49,238 nt of DNA, from contig DAHVEJ010000009.1 of the NCBI GenBank assembly GCA_027313145.1, positions 1 to 49,238 of the forward strand, written 5' to 3'. Source of the DNA: Phycisphaerales bacterium. Lineage in GTDB: Bacteria > Planctomycetota > Phycisphaerae > WQYP01. Below the pieces are notes generated by a model. That model was not told the DNA's origin and did not search any database. It saw only the letters and a list, made by a program, of their open reading frames with translations. The translations under genes were made by a program, and so were the position numbers. This document shows positions 9,118-17,004 of this stretch, piece after piece (positions within the stretch are counted from its first letter, which is position 1; every line of letters starts with the position of its first letter).

Positions 9118-10347
9118 ATGGTGGCGCAAAATAAACGCATAGCAATCGTCGTGGAGTTGGCGGTCGGGTATCGCGAAGCTGTGGTTCGCGGGCTGTGGCG
9201 CTTTCTTCAGACTCGGCCGCTGTGGGAGCACCAGGGGTGTGAACTGCATGTGGGTGAGCTTAATGCGCTGCGAAATTGGAAACCCGATGGGATCGTAGCC
9301 GGTTTATACGATATAAAACTCGGCCGCGCGCTTAAGAGGCTCAATGCACCGATTGTTGATGTGTATAACTGCGTGGAATTAGCCGGTGTGGTTCAAGTGG
9401 GAATTGATGATGTGGCGGTGGGGGATATGGCCGCGAAATACCTCTTGTCGTTGGGGCTTAAAAATCTCGCGTTGGTGGGTGATTACTCCACGCGTTATGC
9501 CCTGGAGCGCCGCGACGCCTTCCTGAGAATCCTGCACGCGGAGGATTTGAAATGCTACCAATGGGATCCCACCGAGAAACATCGTCCGCCGGTTGAAAAA
9601 TTGCGACGCGGCGGGACACCCGCCCCCGCGCCGGGATCGCATACCTTTTCAGCAACTGCGTGGTCATCAAGCTTTCGCAGACAATGGGGCGATGCAGTGT
9701 CACAATGGATAACGGACCTGCCTAAACCAGTGGGGATATTTGCCCTTAACGACGACTGGGCGACGATGATTGTCGATCAGTGCAATCACCAGAGTATTGC
9801 GGTTCCGGAGCAGGTGGCCATATTAGGAGTGGATAATGCTGAATTGCTCTGCCAGATGGGCCGGCCGCCGCTTTCAAGTATTGAAACTCCCGCGGAAAAG
9901 GTCGGATGGGAAGCGGGCGTTGCCCTTGAGCAACTCATGGAGGGAAAGCCGGTATCAAGCCGCCAACTTCTTCAACCGGTGCGGGTGGTTGAAAGACAGT
10001 CCACCAATATTCTGGCGATTGATGACCCGGATGTGACAGCCGCGATTCGCTTTATCCAGGCCAATGTCCACCGTGGCATCGGCGTGCGGGAAGTATTAAT
10101 GACGGTGCCTTCCAGAAGGCGGACTTTGGAAATGAGCTTTCGAAAGTCCGTGGGACGCAGTATTCTCGATGAAATCCAGCGGCTGCGAGTGGAGCGGGCA
10201 AAAATGCTGCTTTCATCCACCGATCTAAAGCTCTCGGTGGTAGCGCAACGTAGCGGATTCCGCAGCGCCAGCCGTCTTTGTCGAATGTTTCGTCAAGTCA
10301 GTGGTGAAACGCCCGCGCATTTTCGGCGCCGCCGGGAATTGGCGTAA
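9118..10347 (+). CDS. XylR-type transcriptional regulator (sugar-binding core plus AraC helix-turn-helix)
   Basis: The product is about 409 residues. Residues 1 to about 285 form a LacI/periplasmic-binding-protein-like ligand domain: RIAIVVELAVGYREAVVRGL at the start, PVGIFALNDDWA and VAILGVDNAELLCQMGRPPLSSIE further on. The last 100 residues are an AraC-type double helix-turn-helix ending MFRQVSGETPAHFRRRR. This architecture is that of E. coli XylR, a sugar-responsive activator. GGAGG lies at 9111-9115, so ATG 9118 is very close (2 nt) and GTG 9121 (5 nt) may be the true start. The gene is divergent from the prepilin-type gene and lies between hydrolase units that carry matching direct-repeat operators. 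Likely inducer: a sugar or oligosaccharide released from the target polymer. Confidence 0.9.
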   Translation: MVAQNKRIAIVVELAVGYREAVVRGLWRFLQTRPLWEHQGCELHVGELNALRNWKPDGIVAGLYDIKLGRALKRLNAPIVDVYNCVELAGVVQVGIDDVAVGDMAAKYLLSLGLKNLALVGDYSTRYALERRDAFLRILHAEDLKCYQWDPTEKHRPPVEKLRRGGTPAPAPGSHTFSATAWSSSFRRQWGDAVSQWITDLPKPVGIFALNDDWATMIVDQCNHQSIAVPEQVAILGVDNAELLCQMGRPPLSSIETPAEKVGWEAGVALEQLMEGKPVSSRQLLQPVRVVERQSTNILAIDDPDVTAAIRFIQANVHRGIGVREVLMTVPSRRRTLEMSFRKSVGRSILDEIQRLRVERAKMLLSSTDLKLSVVAQRSGFRSASRLCRMFRQVSGETPAHFRRRRELA

Positions 10348-10363
10348 TGCAGGGTTATCACTT

Positions 10364-11284
10364 TCATGGCAATTTATTGGCGTCTGGGCTCGGAGCCGTC
10401 TCATGTATGCGCTTTGTGCTCTTTTCCCTTGGTGCTGCCGGTCGTTGCTTTTGATAAACCCGGATATATCGAATTTCATATTTGGCAGGCAGGGCTTTAT
10501 TATTAATCGGGCCGGCCCAGTTTCCACCCATCGCCAGATTTAAAATGAGATACATCTTTTTGCGAAACGGATTGTTTGCGCCTGTCCCCGCATCCGAAAC
10601 ATTGAAGGTAAAGTACTTGATTCCATCAATAAAAAATATTATGTGCCTGGGCGACCAGTCCATGCGATAGGTGTGAAATGTATTCGCTGCCGAGCTTCGG
10701 AGTGTGAAATTCCGGAACTGCGATTGGGCGTGGTGGTCACCTTCCCAATGAACAGTAGTGTGAATCACACGTGGCTCCCGGCCAAGCCACTCCATGACAT
10801 CGATTTCCCCGCATTGTGGCCAGCCCGCTTGAGAAATATCCGTCCCCAGCAGCCAAAACGCTGGCCACATTCCGGCTCCGGAGGGGAGCTTGGCACGCAT
10901 TTCAAAGCGGCCATATAGCCAGCTTTCCTTGCCCAAGGTCGTGAGACTCGCGGATGTGTAGTGTGCCCATTTCCGGGCGTAACGCCAATTCTTTGCTCCG
11001 GGGCGATATTGCTTGTTGGCAACACGCTGCTGGCGTGCTTCAATGACCAGCATTCCCCGACGGACCACGGCATTGCCCGGCTGGTAGTATTGAGGCTCTT
11101 TGTTACGCACAAACCCCCGTTCATAGCTCCACTTTGCGGGATCAGGCCGTCCCGGCTTGGTAAAGTTATCCTGCCAAACCAGATGCCAAGAGTCTGCCGG
11201 AGCGGCCGTCGCATAGTTGCGGAAGGCTGGTCCAGTGAGAATCGCTAATGCGATAAGAAAAATGAAATGCCATTTAATTTGCAT
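10364..11284 (-). CDS. GH16 beta-glucanase family enzyme
   Basis: The 306-residue secreted enzyme has a signal peptide ending near YATAAPA (about 30). The family 16 jelly-roll is clear: WHLVWQDNF at the start, WLYGRFEMRAKLPSG near 122-137, WPAFWLLG, and the catalytic GEIDVMEWLG with Glu160 (nucleophile), Asp162 and Glu165 (acid/base). YLILNLAMGGNWAG is also typical. The family cleaves beta-1,3/1,4-glucans, and some subgroups cleave xyloglucan or agar; the sequence alone does not decide. It starts 69 bp after the DUF4038 gene on the same strand, so the two are probably one transcript from operator copy B. Its 3' end converges on the regulator gene, 16 bp apart. The C-terminal 25 residues are basic and disordered-looking. 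Confidence 0.92.
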   Translation of the reverse strand: MQIKWHFIFLIALAILTGPAFRNYATAAPADSWHLVWQDNFTKPGRPDPAKWSYERGFVRNKEPQYYQPGNAVVRRGMLVIEARQQRVANKQYRPGAKNWRYARKWAHYTSASLTTLGKESWLYGRFEMRAKLPSGAGMWPAFWLLGTDISQAGWPQCGEIDVMEWLGREPRVIHTTVHWEGDHHAQSQFRNFTLRSSAANTFHTYRMDWSPRHIIFFIDGIKYFTFNVSDAGTGANNPFRKKMYLILNLAMGGNWAGPINNKALPAKYEIRYIRVYQKQRPAAPREKSTKRIHETAPSPDANKLP

Positions 11285-11353
11285 GTTGCCACCGTACCTT
11301 CAGGTATACAGTATCTAAGGTTTTATTGTACCGGTAAAATGCCCGCCCTGTGA

Positions 11354-12799
11354 TTAATCCTGTTTGGTGTTGAGCACCAAAACCCAATCGCTGGACCCGG
11401 CATGGTTTTTACGTGCCGGAGAAAACTGCATATTCCCGCGATTTGCCAGAGGTAAGCGGGAAATTGCGGTATACGTTCCGTTCGTCGGGTCAAACCAGCT
11501 CGCGTGCACGGGCCTAGAGAGTTTTGCCATGTTGACCTCAAGGGCACGCGGCGTGGGCAGATAGGCCACCATCAGAGTTCTATCGGCCGTACAGGCTGCC
11601 GTGCAATAATCGTCTTGACTGACACGTGTTTTGGTATTTCCATACGTTCCCAATCCTGTGCTTACCACATCGTGTGATTGATCCGGTATCAGCGCGTACC
11701 ATGGTATGGAATTAAAAAAGTTCTTCCATATCTTGAACTGTGCGGCACCCAGTGTGTTAAGATGGGATTGCCATTCGGGGAAGAAGCCCCAGACGTAATG
11801 GTTGCCGTAAATCTGTCCGCATCCGCCGCAAAGCATTGTCCAATACGCCTGTCGCCGCAGCACCGCCGGTGTGCCATAATCCGGGGGAAGCCCCACATTT
11901 TCCATCTCATAGTGCGCCTCGAGCAGAAACGTGGGCATCGGTGGCTGGTGATTATAGTTCTGTAACAACTGCTGATACGTGGCACCGTAGGTGTAGGTCG
12001 CGTTAAGAGAAATGAGATTGGTCCAGGCGGGATCCTGAAGCGATGGGGTGCATAACAATTCGACGGTTTGCATGCTGGCCGGATCGGCAGCATGAATTCC
12101 TTCCGCGACGGCCTGAACAACCCTATCGTTGCGGTGTTTTGCCCAGCTTCCGAAGTCGTTGCCATTAAGCCATATAATGTTTTTAAATTTACGATATCGT
12201 TGGCCGAGAAACTTTCCGTACTTCAGGCACTTTTCGGGGCCGTTATTTCGCAAGGTCTTCAGCCATTGGCCGGTTTCAATCGGATCTAAAAATACCAAAA
12301 GGCCCATTTTTTCGGCGATCCCGAGCATGTGATCAGCCCGCGCAAAATAGGCCTCATTGGGTCTGGTGAGATCATAGTTCGCTAAATCCGTGCCACCGGG
12401 TTGAAAGCCCATAAATGGCCGTATACCGTCGAAGGTGCTGCCATCGTTATTACAACTCGGGAAGTAAGGCCCGGCGCACAGGAGGTTGATCCACATGGAG
12501 TTAAATCCATAGGCCAGCCGATTGGTAAAGTAGTGTGATGCCTGCTGAACGCTCAGCTTTACGACCATCGCCTGGGGGGCATCTCCGGCGATCAAAAAAG
12601 GGGCTTTGTGCTGATCCATCAGATAACGCCGGCTGCCGCTGATTTGGAGCGGGAACGATGTCGGATGTTTCTTGTCGCGGTCTTTTCCAATCGCCAAAGC
12701 TGACCTTTGAAGCAGCCCCGGCGGTGCCATCAGTGAGACCGCCACGGAGCCGGCGGCTCTCATGAGATTCCTTCGGTTTAAAAAGGTGGGTTGATTCAT
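11354..12799 (-). CDS. DUF4038 apiosidase-like glycoside hydrolase, Tat-exported
   Basis: The product is 481 residues if it starts at ATG 12799, which has GGAG 7 nt upstream; ATG 12832 would add 11 residues. FLNRRNLMRAAGS plus a hydrophobic run is a twin-arginine signal. The body has the DUF4038 (beta/alpha)8 barrel features: PFLIAGDAPQAMVVKLS, AYGFNSMWINLL, MGLLVFLDP, NIIWLNGNDFG and PTFLLEAHYEM. A C-terminal beta domain resembling the putative collagenase collagen-binding domain follows (HASWFDPTNGTY). DUF4038 proteins include the GH140 apiosidases, but many members are uncharacterised. Here, alongside GH16, GH74 and a CE2-like esterase, a debranching role is inferred. The predicted leader from copy B is long, about 190 nt. 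Confidence 0.8.
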   Translation of the reverse strand: MNQPTFLNRRNLMRAAGSVAVSLMAPPGLLQRSALAIGKDRDKKHPTSFPLQISGSRRYLMDQHKAPFLIAGDAPQAMVVKLSVQQASHYFTNRLAYGFNSMWINLLCAGPYFPSCNNDGSTFDGIRPFMGFQPGGTDLANYDLTRPNEAYFARADHMLGIAEKMGLLVFLDPIETGQWLKTLRNNGPEKCLKYGKFLGQRYRKFKNIIWLNGNDFGSWAKHRNDRVVQAVAEGIHAADPASMQTVELLCTPSLQDPAWTNLISLNATYTYGATYQQLLQNYNHQPPMPTFLLEAHYEMENVGLPPDYGTPAVLRRQAYWTMLCGGCGQIYGNHYVWGFFPEWQSHLNTLGAAQFKIWKNFFNSIPWYALIPDQSHDVVSTGLGTYGNTKTRVSQDDYCTAACTADRTLMVAYLPTPRALEVNMAKLSRPVHASWFDPTNGTYTAISRLPLANRGNMQFSPARKNHAGSSDWVLVLNTKQD

Positions 12800-12864
12800 T
12801 GAACGCTCCAGTGGGTGATTCGACAATTTCATTGAGTTCCCATTGTTACCGCTGTTACTGCCTG

Positions 12865-12892
12865 ATTCGTCGCTGCCTTCTCCACGACGAAT
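12865..12892 (-). other. Stem-loop in the leader of the DUF4038-GH16 transcript
   Basis: Perfect 8-bp arms (ATTCGTCG at 12865-12872 and CGACGAAT at 12885-12892) enclose a 12-nt loop. It lies between the predicted transcription start near 12987 and the ATG at 12799. It has no T-run, so it is not a terminator. It could affect mRNA stability or translation, or be chance. Confidence 0.35.
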
Positions 12893-12993
12893 TTGATATC
12901 TTTCACCGGCACCGGCTGGCTTACTGCTGCGGAAAACCGGCGAGCTATTAACGCACCACGGTAAAACGTCGCCTTCGCCACATACAAATCGCA

Positions 12994-13047
12994 ATCATAC
13001 CCGGTTGGTCTTGACCTTTTGCGACAAAAATGATGCTCTATTGCGCA
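12994..13047 (-). promoter_or_regulatory. Copy B of the shared operator/promoter (DUF4038-GH16 unit)
   Basis: Read on the minus strand: TGCGCAATA at 13047-13039, a 13-bp spacer, GTCGCAAAAG at 13025-13016, a 16-bp spacer, then a TATGAT -10 box at 12999-12994. By hand count it matches copy A at about 37 of 54 positions with no gap. Within 12800-13302 (no gene), this site drives the minus strand and copy C drives the plus strand. The 158 bp between them holds nothing else that I recognise. Confidence 0.72.
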
Positions 13048-13205
13048 ACGGGCGGTGGGGTGCCGCAAGGGGAAGAGCTATTTACCGTTGTTGGCCGGGG
13101 ACATAAATCCAAGATTTTGTCCAAGCTTTGCATAAGGATCGCGTCATTGGGGGTGGCGGCGATTTATAGGCCTTCGTCGCCGCAATCGGCTGTACACAGC
13201 GCGGC

Positions 13206-13259
13206 TGCGCAAAGTGACATCGCTGGCGACGCCAAATGACAATCCAGTGGGGATATAGT
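13206..13259 (+). promoter_or_regulatory. Copy C of the shared operator/promoter (CE2-GH74 unit)
   Basis: TGCGCAAAG at 13206-13214, a 13-bp spacer, GACGCCAAAT at 13228-13237, a 16-bp spacer, then TATAGT at 13254-13259. Both repeats and the -10 box are almost identical to copy A, while the spacers differ, as expected for a protein-binding site rather than a recent duplication. Transcription would start near 13266, giving a leader of about 37 nt before the ATG at 13303. Confidence 0.77.
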
Positions 13260-13302
13260 GATAGCGTGAATGACTCGATGATCGCACACTGGAGAACAAA
13301 AA

Positions 13303-14421
13303 ATGGCGAAACCTGACGCGGCGATTTATACCAGCGGATTAGCTCTTGCAGCAATTATTTACGCTTCACTTTTCTGCGGCGGCTTGCCTGTGTCCGTCAG
13401 CGCCACGATAAAGCCACTCCCTGTTAAAATTTCCGCATACAACAAGGATATTCTTTATGTGGGACGCTTTGATGATTCGCAGCCGGCGGGGCCGCGTTGT
13501 GCCTGGTCCGCCAGCAGCGTTACGCTACGATTTACAGGCACTGCGGTCGCGGCGCGTATGTCAGGAAGCTCCAATGATCGCTGGCAGATTATTGTGGATG
13601 GACGCGCGACAAAAAAACTGACGATGGCGGGTAGATCGGCGTTATTCCCGCTGACGTCGGGCTTAAAGCAAGGCGTTCATACTATTACACTGTTCAAATT
13701 GGGCGAGCCAATATGGGGCACAACTCAGATCATGTCTTTTAGATTAGCTCCAGACAGTAAACTCCTGCCGATGCGGGGAGATTCTCGACATTTCGAGGTA
13801 ATCGGTGATTCCATCAGCGCTGGTTATGGCGATCAGGCACCCAACCAGACCTATCACTTTGCGGCTAAAACGGAAAATGCGTATCTGGCCTACGGGGCTG
13901 TCGCGGCTCGAGATCTGAACGCGGAATATGTGTGCATCGCCTGGTCCGGAAAATGTCTGTGGCCAAGAAACACTATTCCCAAAATCTATGGACGAGTGCT
14001 TCCGCAAGACCCCCAAAGTCACTGGAATTACGCCTGGAAACCGCAGGCTATTCTGATAAACCTGGGTACCAATGATTTCGCGGGAGGCGATCCGGCAGAA
14101 CGTGGGTGGGTTGCTGCCTATGTAGCATTTATCACGCGGCTGCGAAAGCACGATCCGGATGTTTCAATCTTTTGTGCCTTAAGCCCCATGCTTTCAAACT
14201 CCTGGTCCGCCAGTAAAAATGCCCGTTCCATGTGCCGTCGATACATTCTGGCGGCGGTTGATAAGTGCCACCGTCTTGGGTATCGCAAGGTCTATTTCCT
14301 GGATTTTCCGATGCAAACCGGTAAGTACGGATTCGGAGCCGATTGGCATCCAAGTGTTGGTGAACATCGCTACATGGCCACGATCGTTGAGCGTGCGCTG
14401 CGTGAAAAACTGGGATGGTAA
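13303..14421 (+). CDS. CE2-like SGNH carbohydrate esterase
   Basis: The 372-residue secreted protein has an N-terminal hydrophobic segment (about 10-34). Residues 50-155 form a jelly-roll module (LRFTGTAVAARMSGSSNDRW), followed by an SGNH hydrolase domain. This two-domain layout is that of carbohydrate esterase family 2. VIGDSISAGYGD gives the nucleophile Ser170, ILINLGTNDF the GxND block, and DWHPSVGEH the Asp347/His349 pair. Family members deacetylate xylan, glucomannan or other plant polysaccharides. GGAG precedes the ATG at the right distance. The gene is driven by operator copy C and followed 9 bp later by GH74, so acetylated xyloglucan is an attractive substrate, but this is inference. 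Confidence 0.88.
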   Translation: MAKPDAAIYTSGLALAAIIYASLFCGGLPVSVSATIKPLPVKISAYNKDILYVGRFDDSQPAGPRCAWSASSVTLRFTGTAVAARMSGSSNDRWQIIVDGRATKKLTMAGRSALFPLTSGLKQGVHTITLFKLGEPIWGTTQIMSFRLAPDSKLLPMRGDSRHFEVIGDSISAGYGDQAPNQTYHFAAKTENAYLAYGAVAARDLNAEYVCIAWSGKCLWPRNTIPKIYGRVLPQDPQSHWNYAWKPQAILINLGTNDFAGGDPAERGWVAAYVAFITRLRKHDPDVSIFCALSPMLSNSWSASKNARSMCRRYILAAVDKCHRLGYRKVYFLDFPMQTGKYGFGADWHPSVGEHRYMATIVERALREKLGW

Positions 14422-14430
14422 TGGTAAACC

Positions 14431-16692
14431 ATGAGTTGGAGTAAAACCCCAATGATTCATAACCCCGATCAACAAACCAGCAAGAGTAACGCCTCGGTTA
14501 CCCGCAGGCGGTTCTGCTCAACCGTGGCGGCCTCCATTGCCCTGACATCGGCACAACGTAAAATCCAAGCTGCTTCCGGCACAGGCGGCATTTCCCAGGC
14601 TGACTACCGGTGGCTCAATGTGGCGATGGGCGGCGGGGGGGCGATTCCAGGCATTGTGCTGCATCCCAAGGTGCCCGGGCTGGCCTATATTCATACGGAC
14701 GTAGGCGGGTGCTATCGGTGGGATTCTGCGGATAAGCGATGGATACCGCTATTGGATCGCATTCCGTTTACCCAGTGGAATCTTTACGGCGTTGACAGCA
14801 TTGCCGTTGATCCGAATGATGTAGCTGGAAATACTGTATATATCTCCACTGGTAAGTACGCTGATTCCTGGGCTTCCCCGGCGGGCATGGTGATGAAGTC
14901 CACCGATCGCGGCGAAACATGGACCCGAACCACGCTGTCCCCGACCGGCGGAAGCAACCAATCGCAGGGGTGCGGCGAGCGGCTTGCTGTTGATCCGGCG
15001 AATGGGCAACATGTGGTATACGCGTCACAACTCAATGGACTATTCTCAAGTTTTGATGCGGCCAAGACCTGGGATCGGGTGCGTGCGGCACCGTCTGGAT
15101 GGTCGTCCCAGAGCGCTTCCCGGAAAAAACGAGGACACGGCTTGGCCTTTGTCGTGTTCGATCCTTCCTCCGGTATTACCGGCACACCGGCCCGGACCCG
15201 AGTCATGTATATCGGGGCCACCGGAGAGGGAGTATACAGAAGCGGCGATGGCGGCCAAAGCTGGCAGTTACTTGTTGGAGGGCCGGCTTGGCTGCGAAAG
15301 GGGGTGATCGGAACCGATGGTGTTCTGGTGGTATCCCATCGTCACGGAGTGGCAAAATTTGCCGCCGGCCGATGGACGAACATCACGCCGAGGACGCTGA
15401 AACAGGGGATTTGCTGCGCTGTGGCAATTGATCGATTTGACTCCAATCATATTGTGGCAACACTGGGATTGATGAATCGCATACCAGTGTTTCGCACAAC
15501 CGATGGCGGAAAAACGTGGGCGAATATTTCCGGAAAGCGCAATGAGACCATCACGTGGTGGGCCGGTTGGCAATGGTTTTCCAACCCGTTCAGCCTGGCT
15601 TTTGACCCGCACCATAAGCATCGTGTCTGGGCTACAGATTGGTATGGAACCTATTGTGCCGACGATGTTACCCGGCCCGAACCCATTTGGACCAATTTTG
15701 TTGCCGGAATTGAAGAGCTATGCATTATCGGTGCCCTGACCGCACCGCCGGCGGGCCGATGCCGCTTATACAGTGGTGCCGCCGATGAAGGCGGAGGCGA
15801 TCACCTGTCCCTCACAAAGCCTCCGCGGCGATCGCTCTGGGTTAAAGGACTGCCGGCCGGCCTGGACCGCACGGGAATTGCCGTGGCTTCTGATGATTCC
15901 AATTTTGTCGTATGCGTCGGTACGATCAATTGGAGTTCACCGGGTACCGGGGCCTATTCCGTTAACGGGGGCGACAGTTGGACCGTATTCGCCAAGCTCC
16001 CGTACAAAGGAATTAAGGGTGGTCGAGTAGTCCTGACAGGCAATCACCGGCGGATTCTGTGGGTCCCGCAGGAAGGGCCGCCGTACTATAGCGATGACTT
16101 GGGCCAAAAATGGATTAAGGTAAAATGCCGCGAAAGTCTGGCGGGCAGTTCGCATGGTGATAATATTTTTGTTTACGATCAGCCGGTTGCGGTCGATGCC
16201 GCTGATGCGAATCGGGTCTATATTCTCAAGGGGTCCAAACTCTTTGTAAGCACCGATGCGGGAGAACATTTTTCCGTTGCTTTTACCAAGGCACCCGCTG
16301 ACTGGAATCATAAGGTGCATACCTCAGGCCAACCCGGTGATGTCTGGGTATCAGGTGGCACGCAGGGTTTGTTCCGTTCGCGCAATGGCGGTCGGGCTTT
16401 CGCACGGGTCAGCGGTGTTCAGGCGGCGTATATGTTCTGCTTCGGCAAATCACCCGCCGGAACAAATTTTCCCGCCCTGTTTGTTCAGGGTGAAGTGGAA
16501 GGTATCGCGGGATATTTCCGATCCGATGATCAGGGCCGAAGCTGGGTGCGTATTGATATACCCATGCAAAGAATTGGCGATGCGCCTAATACGATGACTG
16601 GTGACTGGAGAGTATTCGGCGGGGTGTTTGTCGGGACTACGGGCCGCGGAATATTCTACGGTTGCCCGGCAAATAGTGACCGGAATATTTGA
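14431..16692 (+). CDS. GH74 xyloglucanase, Tat-exported
   Basis: The 753-residue protein has VTRRRFCSTVAAS near residue 23, a twin-arginine signal. The mature part begins YRWLNVAMGGGGAIPGIVLHP and continues IHTDVGGCYRWD and WIPLLD, the hallmark N-terminus of family 74; Asp90 in TDVGG is the expected general base. Repeated GDGGQSW, TDGGKTW and NGGDSW segments are the Asp-box turns of the two seven-bladed propellers. GH74 enzymes are endo- or exo-acting on xyloglucan. An alternative start at ATG 14452 has GGAG 11 nt upstream, and both keep the Tat motif. It is co-transcribed with the CE2-like gene. This is the strongest evidence that the locus targets xyloglucan. Confidence 0.93.
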   Translation: MSWSKTPMIHNPDQQTSKSNASVTRRRFCSTVAASIALTSAQRKIQAASGTGGISQADYRWLNVAMGGGGAIPGIVLHPKVPGLAYIHTDVGGCYRWDSADKRWIPLLDRIPFTQWNLYGVDSIAVDPNDVAGNTVYISTGKYADSWASPAGMVMKSTDRGETWTRTTLSPTGGSNQSQGCGERLAVDPANGQHVVYASQLNGLFSSFDAAKTWDRVRAAPSGWSSQSASRKKRGHGLAFVVFDPSSGITGTPARTRVMYIGATGEGVYRSGDGGQSWQLLVGGPAWLRKGVIGTDGVLVVSHRHGVAKFAAGRWTNITPRTLKQGICCAVAIDRFDSNHIVATLGLMNRIPVFRTTDGGKTWANISGKRNETITWWAGWQWFSNPFSLAFDPHHKHRVWATDWYGTYCADDVTRPEPIWTNFVAGIEELCIIGALTAPPAGRCRLYSGAADEGGGDHLSLTKPPRRSLWVKGLPAGLDRTGIAVASDDSNFVVCVGTINWSSPGTGAYSVNGGDSWTVFAKLPYKGIKGGRVVLTGNHRRILWVPQEGPPYYSDDLGQKWIKVKCRESLAGSSHGDNIFVYDQPVAVDAADANRVYILKGSKLFVSTDAGEHFSVAFTKAPADWNHKVHTSGQPGDVWVSGGTQGLFRSRNGGRAFARVSGVQAAYMFCFGKSPAGTNFPALFVQGEVEGIAGYFRSDDQGRSWVRIDIPMQRIGDAPNTMTGDWRVFGGVFVGTTGRGIFYGCPANSDRNI

Positions 16693-16700
16693 CCAAAGTC

Positions 16701-16966
16701 TTATGCGTCTTCGGGGGCGTCTTTGCCGATGGGTTTGGCCGGGGTAAATGCCGCCGCTTGGCTTAAGCGGACTTGTAGTTTCTGGGCGTGATCCATGAAA
16801 ACTTCCACCTTGGGCTTGATGCCTGCACTGGCCGCGGCGTGTTTTGCGGCACTTCGTGCGGCGGATTACGCTGAGGCTGTTCACTGGCCCGATGTGCCAT
16901 GGCGAAATGGGCGTCAGTGACTTGAAAGAATGCTTCGCCGCCACGGCCTTGGAATTTCCAATCCAT
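16701..16966 (-). pseudogene. Possible frameshifted small gene in the GH74-ABC gap
   Basis: Two adjacent minus-strand frames look protein-like. One begins MDWKFQGRGGEAFFQV at 16966. A second, in another frame, begins after a stop near 16866, reads SAARSAAKHAAASAG and ends PIGKDAPEDA at 16701. Joined by a one-base shift near 16865 they would give a protein of about 88 residues. I recognise no family, and there is no clear ribosome-binding site. It may be a decayed gene, a sequencing error or chance. The rest of 16693-17004 shows nothing else. Confidence 0.22.
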
Positions 16967-17004
16967 GCGCAGACAAAATTTGGGCCTGCGGTGCGCTTGA
17001 GGCT

